Positions 5,980 to 12,595 of a DNA stretch of 12,595 nucleotides are shown here, piece by piece (the stretch's first letter is position 1; each line of letters starts with the position of its first letter). The notes under the pieces are model-generated. The model saw only the letters and a list, made by a program, of their open reading frames with translations. It was not told the origin of the DNA and did no database searches. This DNA is from Bacteroidales bacterium (lineage in GTDB: Bacteria; Bacteroidota; Bacteroidia; Bacteroidales; SM23-62): contig JADHVS010000131.1 in the NCBI GenBank assembly GCA_016783865.1, forward strand, positions 1 to 12,595, read 5' to 3'. Made by a program: the position numbers and the translations under genes.

Positions 5980-7053
5980 TTAGTCGTCTAACTGAACACT
6001 GCCATATTTGGTAATAACCTTAACAAACGATTTTGTATTAGAATCATTACCCACTGTGCCGCTTACTGTCATGCTGTTGTTTTCACTAATTCTGCTCACC
6101 TTGCCTGTCTCATGATAACTAATCTTGGCATAGCTGGCTTCACCATCCAGCTTATAAGATGCGCCCTCATCAATCCCAATCTTAAAACTTCCATATTCGT
6201 TATTAATTTTAACAGATTCAAATCCTGCAGGCATGTAGCCCACTTTGAAGTCTGAATACTTTGTTTCACAGTTAAGTTCATCGGCAACCTCTTCAATTTT
6301 AACATTGGAGTATTTCATTGTGGTCACGAAGTTATCCAGACTACCAAACCTGTACTCGTCATAGGCCGCCTCTGAAACAATAGAGCTCGCTTCATCAACA
6401 CTGACCTCTGAATATCCGCTGACAAGAACAAGGGCTTTCACTTTGTCGATGTTCAAGTGTGCATATTTCATGTTTACCTTCAGCCAGTCAGCTTCTTCAA
6501 TAGAGGCCGCATCGGTATATTTCAGGTTAACCTCGGACAGTGGTTTTTCCTTTCCGCGCATTATCCTGTTTGCTTGCAGATTACCATATTTAACAGTTAC
6601 CACTGCATGTCCGGTTACCTCACTGATGAATACATTACCGTATTTATTGGATATGTCAATACTTATTTCAGCCGGCATCTGCACAGAATAGTCAACAGAT
6701 ATTTCCGAATTGTCATTTCTCAGGTTTCTAAATTTGTCATCAAAATTGGTGACCGCCTTAATTTCGTTACCTGATTCACTGATAACTACATCAATGAAAC
6801 TCAGGATCTTGTCAGCTTTTTCACCGTTTGAATGTTTTACCTTAACGATGACATCAATTTTTACCTGGTTCTGATCCCAGTCTTTGATGTCGATGTTCCC
6901 ATACATATTCTCAATTACCAGCTTTGTGCTGTTGTCGGCGCTGTATGACTCATGGAACTCTTTTGTAACTTCATCCTGAGCCCTGGCTAAAGGCATCAAT
7001 AAAAGTGACAACAGGGAAACAAGTGCAAGGATTTTAAATTTCTGTGTTTTCAT
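5980..7053 (-). CDS. secreted DUF4097-family beta-strand repeat protein
   Basis: A 357-residue protein with a Sec signal (1-25, cleavage near ARA-QDE), so periplasmic or surface located. The mature part is built of short beta repeats led by a tyrosine motif: Y51GNI, Y138GNV, Y156GNL, Y179TDA, Y197AHL, Y214SEV, Y231DEY, Y248SNV, Y266SDF, Y287GSF, Y308AKI and Y350GSV. Spacing is mostly 17-23 residues, as expected for turns of a beta-helix or solenoid. This is the DUF4097 'putative adhesin' type; no catalytic residues are seen. The start overlaps the end of the anti-sigma-like gene by 20 bp in another frame, which suggests translational coupling. As the last gene of a sigma/anti-sigma operon it may be the envelope sensor or effector of that system. 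Its molecular role is unknown. Confidence 0.85.
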   Translation of the reverse strand: MKTQKFKILALVSLLSLLLMPLARAQDEVTKEFHESYSADNSTKLVIENMYGNIDIKDWDQNQVKIDVIVKVKHSNGEKADKILSFIDVVISESGNEIKAVTNFDDKFRNLRNDNSEISVDYSVQMPAEISIDISNKYGNVFISEVTGHAVVTVKYGNLQANRIMRGKEKPLSEVNLKYTDAASIEEADWLKVNMKYAHLNIDKVKALVLVSGYSEVSVDEASSIVSEAAYDEYRFGSLDNFVTTMKYSNVKIEEVADELNCETKYSDFKVGYMPAGFESVKINNEYGSFKIGIDEGASYKLDGEASYAKISYHETGKVSRISENNSMTVSGTVGNDSNTKSFVKVITKYGSVQLDD

Positions 7054-7588
7054 GACTCTTAAGATTTGATTTTAATAAGTTTATTTCTTCAAGTTGTATC
7101 AGGATATTATTTAAGATTTGGATTTTCATCTGGTAATGCTGGATCATGGCATTGACCACCATCTCATTATCCGGATCTGTATTGAAATCTTTAATCAGTT
7201 GATTGTAAAGTTGATCCATTTCTTCCAGCTCATCCAGGATAAGCTTTTTCTGAGCAGGATCTTCAAATTGTAATTTCTCTATTTCTGAATATTTTGCTTT
7301 AATTGTGTTCAGATAATAATCTTCAGCATCCCTGAATTCCTGCGACAGGGTGCCAAACGTATACGATTCGCTGATGTTATCCGGCCTCAGCATTTCATAA
7401 ATCAGAATACTCGATACCGACACACCTGCAATGATCGCAGCCACCTTCAGGTAATAGGAAATTCCAGGTTTTTGCATGGCATCTGGCGGTCCCAGTTTTT
7501 CCCGAAACCTTTCGAAATGCCCTTCAGAAGGTTCAGCAACATTGAATGTTTTATGTTGCTGAGAAAGTTTATTTCTAAGATGATCCAT
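7034..7588 (-). CDS. single-pass membrane protein, probable anti-sigma factor
   Basis: A 184-residue protein with a cytosolic N-terminus (1-43), one transmembrane segment (about 44-66, from YYLKVAAII to LIYEML) and a periplasmic C-terminus (67-184) rich in Glu, Lys, Leu and Ile that looks helical, possibly coiled coil. The N-terminal stretch includes EPSEGHFERFREKL (19-32), common in Bacteroidota proteins encoded just after ECF sigma factors. No zinc-binding HxxxCxxC anti-sigma motif is present, so sigma binding is inferred from topology and position. It starts 17 bp after the sigma stop and overlaps the DUF4097 start by 20 bp. The periplasmic helical part could respond to envelope state or bind the DUF4097 product. 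Confidence 0.75.
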   Translation of the reverse strand: MDHLRNKLSQQHKTFNVAEPSEGHFERFREKLGPPDAMQKPGISYYLKVAAIIAGVSVSSILIYEMLRPDNISESYTFGTLSQEFRDAEDYYLNTIKAKYSEIEKLQFEDPAQKKLILDELEEMDQLYNQLIKDFNTDPDNEMVVNAMIQHYQMKIQILNNILIQLEEINLLKSNLKSHENTEI

Positions 7589-7605
7589 ATCGATTATGTA
7601 ACCTT

Positions 7606-8154
7606 TTATTTAAGTAACCTTAATAATTTCTGTTTTGCCCTGAAAAACTGTGATCTTGAAGTGGAACTGCTGATGTTTAAAATTTCCGCAATCTCTTCGT
7701 GATCATATCCCTCCAGTAAATGAAGCGAAAGGATTACCCTGTACCCATCCGGAAGTTTTTGAATCGCTTCCCGTATCAGGTCCGTCTGCTGTACAAGCAA
7801 TTCCTCATCGAGCGCCTCCTCCTGCATAGCAAGCTGTGCGTAATCTTCACTCAATTCTTCAAAGAGCAATCTCCGTTTTTTTATCACATCCAGGGAATTA
7901 TTGATGACGATTTTTTTTAACCATGCACCAAAACTCACCTTACCCTCGTAGGTCTCAATTTTCCTGAATGCAGATAAAAATGATTCCTGCATGATGTCTT
8001 CAGCCTCCTGCGGATCCTTCACAATTCTCAAACTTGTATTATACATCGATTTATAATACAGCCTGTATATCTCAAATTGGGCTTTACGGTCGCCTTTCCT
8101 GCATTTGGTAATCAACTTCTGATGTATATTGGGATACGCAGGATCGCTTAACAT
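7606..8154 (-). CDS. ECF-type RNA polymerase sigma factor
   Basis: A 182-residue sigma-70 family factor with only regions 2 and 4. Region 2 spans about 12-95: AQFEIYRLYY, then DPQEAEDIMQESFLSAF (47-63), the core-binding and -10 recognition helices, and FGAWLKKIVINNSLD (75-89). Region 4 spans about 125-180, with LPDGYRVILSLHLLEGY (134-150) and the helix-turn-helix HEEIAEILNISSSTSRSQFFRAKQKL (152-177 region). The length is standard for ECF factors. It heads the minus-strand operon with the anti-sigma-like and DUF4097 genes, and is expected to control that operon and other envelope genes. The 77-bp gap to the upstream Crp-type gene shows no clear Bacteroidota promoter, so autoregulation through an ECF-type promoter or readthrough are both possible. 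Confidence 0.93.
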   Translation of the reverse strand: MLSDPAYPNIHQKLITKCRKGDRKAQFEIYRLYYKSMYNTSLRIVKDPQEAEDIMQESFLSAFRKIETYEGKVSFGAWLKKIVINNSLDVIKKRRLLFEELSEDYAQLAMQEEALDEELLVQQTDLIREAIQKLPDGYRVILSLHLLEGYDHEEIAEILNISSSTSRSQFFRAKQKLLRLLK

Positions 8155-8231
8155 CTTATTCCGTTATAATAGACGATGAATTTTTTGAAGTGCTGCAATT
8201 TAAACATTTTTTCAGGTAAATACTTTTATAC

Positions 8232-8900
8232 CTATTTAAGCAGGGCAGATAATCCATCCCTGTTAAGAATCTTGATATTGCTGGCTTTCGAACGGATCAG
8301 ACCTTCACGGTCCATTTCCTTAATTGCCCTGCCAACAGATGGACGGGCCACTCCAAAAAGTTCCGCAAGATCGGATTGTGTTACAGGTAAATGGACATCA
8401 GAGGATCCTGTTTTTTGCATTTCTTTCAGGATGAAATGCGCGATTTTACCCTTAATTGACTGAAACGACAGGAATTTTATCTTATTGGATAGAAACTGTG
8501 CCCGGTTGGAGATGTTATCCAGGAAATTACTGAGAACCAATTCGTTCTGCTGAAGCAACCTGATAAGTGACTGTCTCGGGATCGACAAGATTACAACATC
8601 ATTATTGGCGACAATATTCACAGGATACTTGTTATTACTTCCGAAAAGAAATGCCGGTGCCAGTGGCCGCGGGCTTTCAATGTCCTCAATCTTAATTGTT
8701 TTTCCTGAAAAATCAACCATCTCCCCCTTAACGGAGCCTTCGAGAACAAATAACAGGCTGATTAATTCATCATCTGCATAGGCGATGATATCATTCTTCC
8801 TGTATTTTTTTACCTGATGGGGTATAGAAGCCAGCAGCGATTCCAGTTTGCTGGAACCAAGCCCTTTGAAAATTGGAGTTTTTACTAATTGCTCTAACAT
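8232..8900 (-). CDS. Crp/Fnr-family transcriptional regulator (HcpR/Fnr-like candidate)
   Basis: A 222-residue regulator with an N-terminal cyclic-nucleotide-binding-type beta-barrel (about 10-115), a dimer helix (about 118-145) and a winged helix-turn-helix (about 150-215). The recognition region is TQSDLAELFGVARPSVGRAIKEM, within 174-196. From this start the protein has no cysteine, so it cannot hold an FNR-type 4Fe-4S cluster. The barrel also lacks the RxS phosphate-binding signature of cAMP-binding CRP, so the effector may be haem-bound NO, a redox signal or something else. I start at 8900 (MLEQLVK). An in-frame ATG at 8960 would add 20 residues and run into the operator palindrome. The divergent Fe-S gene and the palindrome between them suggest local control and possible autoregulation. 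It resembles HcpR-type regulators by context only. Confidence 0.88.
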   Translation of the reverse strand: MLEQLVKTPIFKGLGSSKLESLLASIPHQVKKYRKNDIIAYADDELISLLFVLEGSVKGEMVDFSGKTIKIEDIESPRPLAPAFLFGSNNKYPVNIVANNDVVILSIPRQSLIRLLQQNELVLSNFLDNISNRAQFLSNKIKFLSFQSIKGKIAHFILKEMQKTGSSDVHLPVTQSDLAELFGVARPSVGRAIKEMDREGLIRSKASNIKILNRDGLSALLK

Positions 8901-8941
8901 CTTGAATAATTTTTCTCCAAAATAAATAAAATAGATCAGGT

Positions 8942-8957
8942 TGTAACAAATGTTACA
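8942..8957. promoter_or_regulatory. Crp/Fnr-type operator palindrome
   Basis: TGTAAC-AAAT-GTTACA is a perfect 6+4+6 inverted repeat, the size and symmetry of a Crp/Fnr-family site. Its centre (8949.5) is about 41 bases upstream of the start site implied by the -7 element at 8979-8986, the class-II activation position. It also lies just upstream of the regulator gene on the other strand. Confidence 0.8.
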
Positions 8958-8978
8958 CATAATTTATATAGTGCAACC

Positions 8979-8986
8979 TACATTTG
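8979..8986 (+). promoter_or_regulatory. -7 promoter element of the Fe-S protein gene
   Basis: TACATTTG is an exact match to the Bacteroidota consensus TAnnTTTG. Transcription would start near 8990, giving a short leader of about 24 bases. No TTTG -33 element is present; the operator half-site GTTACA occupies that place, as expected for an activator-dependent promoter. Confidence 0.7.
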
Positions 8987-9013
8987 TCTGTATAAATTCA
9001 GATACTTACAGCC

Positions 9014-9868
9014 ATGGAAAGAGAAATAGTAAATATAGATGAGGAATTGTGCAATGGGTGCGGTGATTGTGTTCCATCATGCCATGAAGGAGCCTTACAG
9101 ATTATTGATAACAAGGCCAGATTAATCAGTGACCTGATGTGTGACGGATTGGGAGCATGTCTCGGGCATTGTCCCCAGGGAGCCATTACTATTGAGAAGC
9201 GGGAGGCTGAGCCCTACAATGAAACCAAGGTCATGGAGATCATGGTGGAGAAAGGCCAAAACACTGTGATTGCACATATGCAGCATCTTAAAGATCATAA
9301 CGAAACAGACTTTTTGAAAGAAGCGATCGAGTACCTTAACAATCATGTTTCTGAGCTTGAATTCGATGTGAAGGAGGTTATCCATACCGTTCATAACCAT
9401 AGTGGGGGCGGTTGTCCCGGGGTCCGCGAAATGAGTTTCCAGCAGGAAGGTATGAAAGTGGATAGCAACCAGATGGTTTCCGGTCATTCTGAACTAACCC
9501 ACTGGCCTGTACAGATGCACCTGATCAATCCAAACGCCTCCTGTTTTCAGCAGGCCGATGTGGTTCTGGCAGCCGATTGTGTAGCCTATTCAATTGGGGA
9601 TTTTCATCAGAAATACCTCAAAGGAAAGAGCCTTGCCATCGCCTGTCCTAAACTGGATGAAGGCCTCGATATTTATAAGGAAAAACTGCGGAGAATGATT
9701 GATGAAGCCGGTATCAATACCCTGACTGTAATGATGATGCAGGTGCCGTGTTGTGGTGGATTACTTCAACTGGCACAGGAAGCTGTTGCTGCAGCATCAA
9801 GAAAAGTTCCTGTCAAAGCGCTGGTCGTATCCATCAAGGGTGAAATATTAGAGGAGGAATGGGTTTAG
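9014..9868 (+). CDS. 4Fe-4S ferredoxin-domain protein with a cysteine-rich C-terminal domain, function unknown
   Basis: A 284-residue cytosolic iron-sulfur protein. The N-terminal ferredoxin domain (1-62) has a complete cluster motif C13-x2-C16-x2-C19-x3-C23 and an atypical second one, C43DGLGAC49LGHC53P, in which the usual middle Cys is Leu46. Residues 85-131 are rich in His (H88, H91, H95, H111, H124, H127, H129), and GGGCPG follows at 131-136. The C-terminal domain (about 155-284) has C177, AADC (C189), ACPKLD (C211) and a CC pair in VPCCGG (C246, C247), possible ligands for another metal centre. No membrane segment or signal is present. Proteins of this layout occur in anaerobes near Crp/Fnr-type regulators and hybrid cluster protein genes, so a redox or nitrosative-stress role is a reasonable inference, not proven. 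Expression is probably driven by the operator/-7 pair at 8942-8986. A palindrome starts directly after the stop. Confidence 0.85.
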   Translation: MEREIVNIDEELCNGCGDCVPSCHEGALQIIDNKARLISDLMCDGLGACLGHCPQGAITIEKREAEPYNETKVMEIMVEKGQNTVIAHMQHLKDHNETDFLKEAIEYLNNHVSELEFDVKEVIHTVHNHSGGGCPGVREMSFQQEGMKVDSNQMVSGHSELTHWPVQMHLINPNASCFQQADVVLAADCVAYSIGDFHQKYLKGKSLAIACPKLDEGLDIYKEKLRRMIDEAGINTLTVMMMQVPCCGGLLQLAQEAVAAASRKVPVKALVVSIKGEILEEEWV

Positions 9869-9895
9869 CGCCGCTTGCGGCGAGGAGCTTCAATT
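9869..9895. repeat. REP-like element (copy 3) at the 3' end of the Fe-S gene
   Basis: A perfect inverted repeat CGCCGC-TT-GCGGCG (9869-9882) starts at the base after the TAG stop and is followed by the tail GAGGAGCTTCAATT (9882-9895), identical to 5881-5894. No T-run follows, so transcript-end protection is as likely as termination. Confidence 0.7.
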
Positions 9896-9926
9896 CAAAT
9901 ATCCTGGTACTTTAGCAAGATGAAAA

Positions 9927-10754
9927 TCAGAAAATAGATATGAAGGGTATCATTCCTGTAATCACCTCACCCGATTCAACATCCAGTTCAGATCCCAGCA
10001 GGCTGTGTGGTATGAAGTTAATCACCAGATAAAGAGATGCTGCCAAAATCACCATCCAATGGCGCTCTTTCTTGATATTTCCTATGATGGCGGCCAGCCA
10101 GAAAACAAAGGCAAATAGAATTTTGTTGTCTGTCAGGTCCTGACCAAAGGGAAATCCTGTCCAGAAAGCACCAAAGGCATATTTCTGAATAACAGGGCCC
10201 AGAACAAATCCGCCCACTACAATCATTATCACAGTAAGGTAGGCGTAGAGCTTGTATTTGGGGTACCTGAAGATGGAAAAGAAACCCGAAATGGAAGAAA
10301 ACAACATGGCAGCAAATACGAAAAGGATATGTGGTATGAGCACCCAGCCCGGTACACTCCCCTTGAATCTGATTACAACAGGATTGGGATTTACCTGAAC
10401 GTCGGTGTTGCCTGAACCAAGCAGGACATAATATTCCAATTTCCCTGCAGGGGGCTGGCCAGGCAAATGACCTGCCAGGTATTTATTATCCTTTTCCATC
10501 TGTATGGTATCCCAGGGTTCCTTGGTCGGGAAGCGACGGAACACTATTTTTCCTTCAATATTCGAATTTTCAACGGGGATCCTGATTCTTTTATCAGTGT
10601 CTCCACCATGTGACCTGGGAAACCTGACAGAGTATGTTGTACTTTCCACTTCTACCGAATAGGATTTTGGATAAGTGGGTCCGGTAACACGCTGGTATGT
10701 TGCAGCAAATAGCGTGAGAAGTACAGTAATGATCCAGATAAGATATTTTTTCAC
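9927..10754 (-). CDS. uncharacterised multi-pass membrane protein with an extracytoplasmic domain
   Basis: I do not recognise a named family. The 275-residue protein begins with a membrane anchor or uncleaved signal (about 4-20). It then has a polar domain of about 110 residues (24-134) with alternating beta-like segments (YSVEVESTTYSVRF, IEGKIVFRRF, KLEYYVLLGS), probably a periplasmic beta-sandwich. At least four further transmembrane segments follow, near 136-160, 168-188, 210-226 and 232-250. The loop between the third and fourth contains FGAFWTGFPFGQDLTDN (194-210), rich in aromatic and Gly residues and a candidate functional loop. The gene starts 18 bp after the stop of the M28 peptidase, so the two are likely cotranscribed. 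No heme-binding, protease or transporter signature is visible. A role in envelope maintenance alongside the peptidase is only a guess. Confidence 0.75.
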   Translation of the reverse strand: MKKYLIWIITVLLTLFAATYQRVTGPTYPKSYSVEVESTTYSVRFPRSHGGDTDKRIRIPVENSNIEGKIVFRRFPTKEPWDTIQMEKDNKYLAGHLPGQPPAGKLEYYVLLGSGNTDVQVNPNPVVIRFKGSVPGWVLIPHILFVFAAMLFSSISGFFSIFRYPKYKLYAYLTVIMIVVGGFVLGPVIQKYAFGAFWTGFPFGQDLTDNKILFAFVFWLAAIIGNIKKERHWMVILAASLYLVINFIPHSLLGSELDVESGEVITGMIPFISIF

Positions 10755-10772
10755 AAGTTTAAATTTTTATAA

Positions 10773-12545
10773 TTAAAGTTGTATTAACAGATCAAGTTTT
10801 TCTTCGTCTCTTTTAACAGTAACAATAATCAGCTGGCCCTTTTTAAGCTTACCCAGCCGGTACATATAATCGTATACACTATTCACAGCCTTTCCTTCCA
10901 CAGCAATGATTAAATCTCCCTTTTTCATGCCACCCAGATCGGCTGGCTTTCCTGGGGTAACAAATTCAACGCCCATACCTTCCGTTTCATCCGTCGATGT
11001 AACATCCGGCATAATCCCAAGGGTAACCCTCGTTCTGCTTTGTCTTCCAGTGTATCTTTCCTTTGGACCTGATTCCTGAAAAGTGAGGAGGGAATCCATC
11101 TGAGCAATTTCCTGAATAATATCACCGACCAGGTCAGAAGTTTTAATTAGTCCTTCATAGTTTATTTTCTCCTCGTTATCCTGTGTTGTATGGTAATATG
11201 AATGAACTCCGGTGGAAATAAACAGGACAGGTATATTTTTACTATAAAATGAGGAATGGTCAGACGCTCCAAACCCGCCCGGGCTGAAGGACAGGTTAAA
11301 GCTGTCACTGGCTATCCTGGTTACTATCTCTTCTGATTCCAAAGCAGTCCCTGAACCATTAACCTGTAACTTGTTCTCGCGCAATCTCCCAACCATATCC
11401 AGGTTCACCATCAAATCTATGCTCTCATTTGGAATACATGGATTATCCACATAATGTTTTGATCCGATTAGTCCCAACTCTTCTGCCCCAAAGGCAATAA
11501 ATAAAATACTTCTGTCAGGCTTATTTTCAGATAAAGCCAGTTTTTCCGCTATTTCTATCATGGAAATGACACCTGACGCATTGTCATCTGCACCATAGTG
11601 GACACCAACTGTATCTTGCTCACGGCTGCTGCTGGCAGGTCCGCCCATTCCCAGGTGATCATAATGGGCACCAAGAACAATATACCCTTGTTTTTTATCG
11701 GGATGTGTACCTTCCAGTAGTGCGATTACGTTGTATGTATTTTTGCTCTCCGGGATTATTTCAGTCTCAGCATTAAGTTCAGTCCCGGTATTAAAGCTGA
11801 CCGGTATTCGCCGCTCATTCATCTCATTCTCAATTTCAGAGATGCTTTTTCCACTTTTCTCCAAGAGCTGGTTGGCCAGATTTCGGGTAATATGTATAAC
11901 CGGTATACTGACTGCACTTTCCCTTGATTTGAGGCTCATGAGATTATCTTCGGGATCAAACTTTTCACCCGACACAAGGATCAGTCCTGCAGCATCTTTA
12001 TCACCTGCTAACATAGCTTTATCCCTGTCATTGCTATACGGATCAAAAGGAGAGGAGGTGCTGTCCATTTCAGGATTGCCACGCAATACCATTATCCATT
12101 TGCCCAACGGATCAATGGTCATATAATCATTCCATAGAAGTTCATCCGAATCAATTTCAAAACCGTAACCGGCAAAAACAACCTCACCTGATCCGCTAAT
12201 GCTTGCAGAAAAAGGAGCCGGGGTAAAATCTTCACCGGTAACAGCTTGTATATCGTTAAATACGAAATGGTTGTTTTCCCCGGTTTTCAGCGACATGATA
12301 ACTTCAAACTCCTGAAGACCAAAAGGTGATTTAGTATTAAGCCCGGCCTTGACAAACTCGCCCAGGATATAATCAGCAGCTACTGCGTCTTCAGGTGTGC
12401 CGGGATATCTGCCTTTCAATGAGTCAGATGCAAGAAAATCCATATGCACCTTAAGCTCTTGTTTGGTGATATTCGGATCTTCACTGGTATGTGTACAGGC
12501 TGCCAGTAAAGCGGAAATCGAAAGGACTATAATTATTCTTTTCAT
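10773..12545 (-). CDS. M28-family zinc aminopeptidase lipoprotein with C-terminal PDZ domain
   Basis: A 590-residue exported metallopeptidase, expected to remove N-terminal residues from peptides. The N-terminal lipobox LAAC (C17) predicts a lipoprotein. A PA-like insert spans about 115-230 (VVFAGYGFE, GKWIMVLRG, DAAGLILVSG). The M28 catalytic domain (about 265-480) has the full co-catalytic two-zinc set: H294 in GAHYDHLG, bridging D320 in GADDNASG, E355/E356 in AFGAEELG (general base and ligand), D383 in NLDMVGR and H452 in YHTTQD. A PDZ domain follows at about 498-590 (TLGIMPD, GMGVEFVTPGKPADLGGMKKGD). M28-PA-PDZ proteins are common in Bacteroidota and probably work in the periplasm or on the outer membrane. 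The upstream leader enters a REP-like palindrome and no promoter is visible in the 50 bp available. The membrane-protein gene follows after 18 bp. Confidence 0.94.
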   Translation of the reverse strand: MKRIIIVLSISALLAACTHTSEDPNITKQELKVHMDFLASDSLKGRYPGTPEDAVAADYILGEFVKAGLNTKSPFGLQEFEVIMSLKTGENNHFVFNDIQAVTGEDFTPAPFSASISGSGEVVFAGYGFEIDSDELLWNDYMTIDPLGKWIMVLRGNPEMDSTSSPFDPYSNDRDKAMLAGDKDAAGLILVSGEKFDPEDNLMSLKSRESAVSIPVIHITRNLANQLLEKSGKSISEIENEMNERRIPVSFNTGTELNAETEIIPESKNTYNVIALLEGTHPDKKQGYIVLGAHYDHLGMGGPASSSREQDTVGVHYGADDNASGVISMIEIAEKLALSENKPDRSILFIAFGAEELGLIGSKHYVDNPCIPNESIDLMVNLDMVGRLRENKLQVNGSGTALESEEIVTRIASDSFNLSFSPGGFGASDHSSFYSKNIPVLFISTGVHSYYHTTQDNEEKINYEGLIKTSDLVGDIIQEIAQMDSLLTFQESGPKERYTGRQSRTRVTLGIMPDVTSTDETEGMGVEFVTPGKPADLGGMKKGDLIIAVEGKAVNSVYDYMYRLGKLKKGQLIIVTVKRDEEKLDLLIQL

Positions 12546-12553
12546 AGGTGTCT

Positions 12554-12595
12554 GTTGAATCCTGCGCTCGCTAACCCCGCAGCTTGCTGCGGGGT
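12554..12595. repeat. REP-like element (copy 4), cut by the window end
   Basis: GTTGAATCCTGCG (12554-12566) is the exact reverse complement of 268-280 at the other end of the window. It runs into CTCGCTAACCCCGC (12567-12580, same as 178-191) and a perfect inverted repeat ACCCCGCAGC-TT-GCTGCGGGGT (12574-12595). The element lies just upstream of the peptidase start and may continue beyond the window. Confidence 0.7.

Noticed and set aside
8207..8231. Terminator after the Crp/Fnr gene (AGGTA...TACCT dyad on the minus strand)
   Set aside because: Only a 5-bp AT-rich stem with a 10-nt loop, followed by GAAAAAA rather than a T-run.
8901..8960. 20-residue N-terminal extension of the Crp/Fnr regulator containing two Cys
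   Set aside because: The extension overlaps the operator palindrome, is aromatic-rich and unlike the family, and the Met at 8900 fits the usual start. The two Cys are therefore not evidence of an FNR cluster.

Overview
The window looks like a chromosomal segment of a member of the Bacteroidota, probably an anaerobe related to Bacteroidales/Marinilabiliales. Pointers are moderately AT-rich DNA, starts without Shine-Dalgarno sequences, a promoter element matching the Bacteroidota -7 consensus TAnnTTTG (8979-8986), an ECF sigma / membrane anti-sigma-like / DUF4097 operon, and an SLC13-TrkA_C permease next to cysQ. The assignment is inferred from gene content, not from a marker gene.

Left edge (1-296): no convincing gene. 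It holds five copies of a 27-bp tandem repeat, a (TTA)7 tract, a GC-rich palindrome and two diverged copies of the same 27-mer. Next come two plus-strand genes: an isocitrate/isopropylmalate-family dehydrogenase (297-1490) and a small HD-superfamily protein whose HD doublet reads Ser-Asp (1521-2066). A second plus-strand pair follows: an SLC13-type permease with two TrkA_C domains (2175-3953) and, one base after its stop, cysQ (3955-4773). Together these suggest sulfate uptake plus PAP turnover.

Between cysQ and the convergent exported asparaginase/isoaspartyl peptidase (4860-5834, minus) lies an 88-bp block of two different 7-bp-periodic repeats, and the peptidase stop codon sits at its edge. 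Upstream of the peptidase are a REP-like element and a strong minus-strand intrinsic terminator (5919-5961). That terminator ends a three-gene minus-strand operon: ECF sigma factor (7606-8154), single-pass anti-sigma-like protein (7034-7588) and a secreted DUF4097 beta-repeat protein (5980-7053).

A Crp/Fnr-family regulator (8232-8900, minus) and an unusual cysteine-rich Fe-S protein (9014-9868, plus) are divergent. They share a 113-bp intergenic region with a perfect palindrome TGTAAC-AAAT-GTTACA, about 41 bases upstream of the start site predicted from the -7 element TACATTTG. This fits class-II activation by the neighbouring regulator, as in HcpR/Fnr-like nitrosative or redox stress circuits.

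Right end: a minus-strand pair of an M28 Zn-peptidase lipoprotein with a C-terminal PDZ domain (10773-12545) and an uncharacterised multi-pass membrane protein (9927-10754). GC-rich palindromes with a GCTTGC/GCAAGC core or the shared tail GAGGAGCTTCAATT recur at 178-205, 5851-5894, 9869-9895 and 12554-12595. They look like a dispersed REP-like family occupying gene borders. I see no complete mobile element, CRISPR array, tRNA or rRNA.
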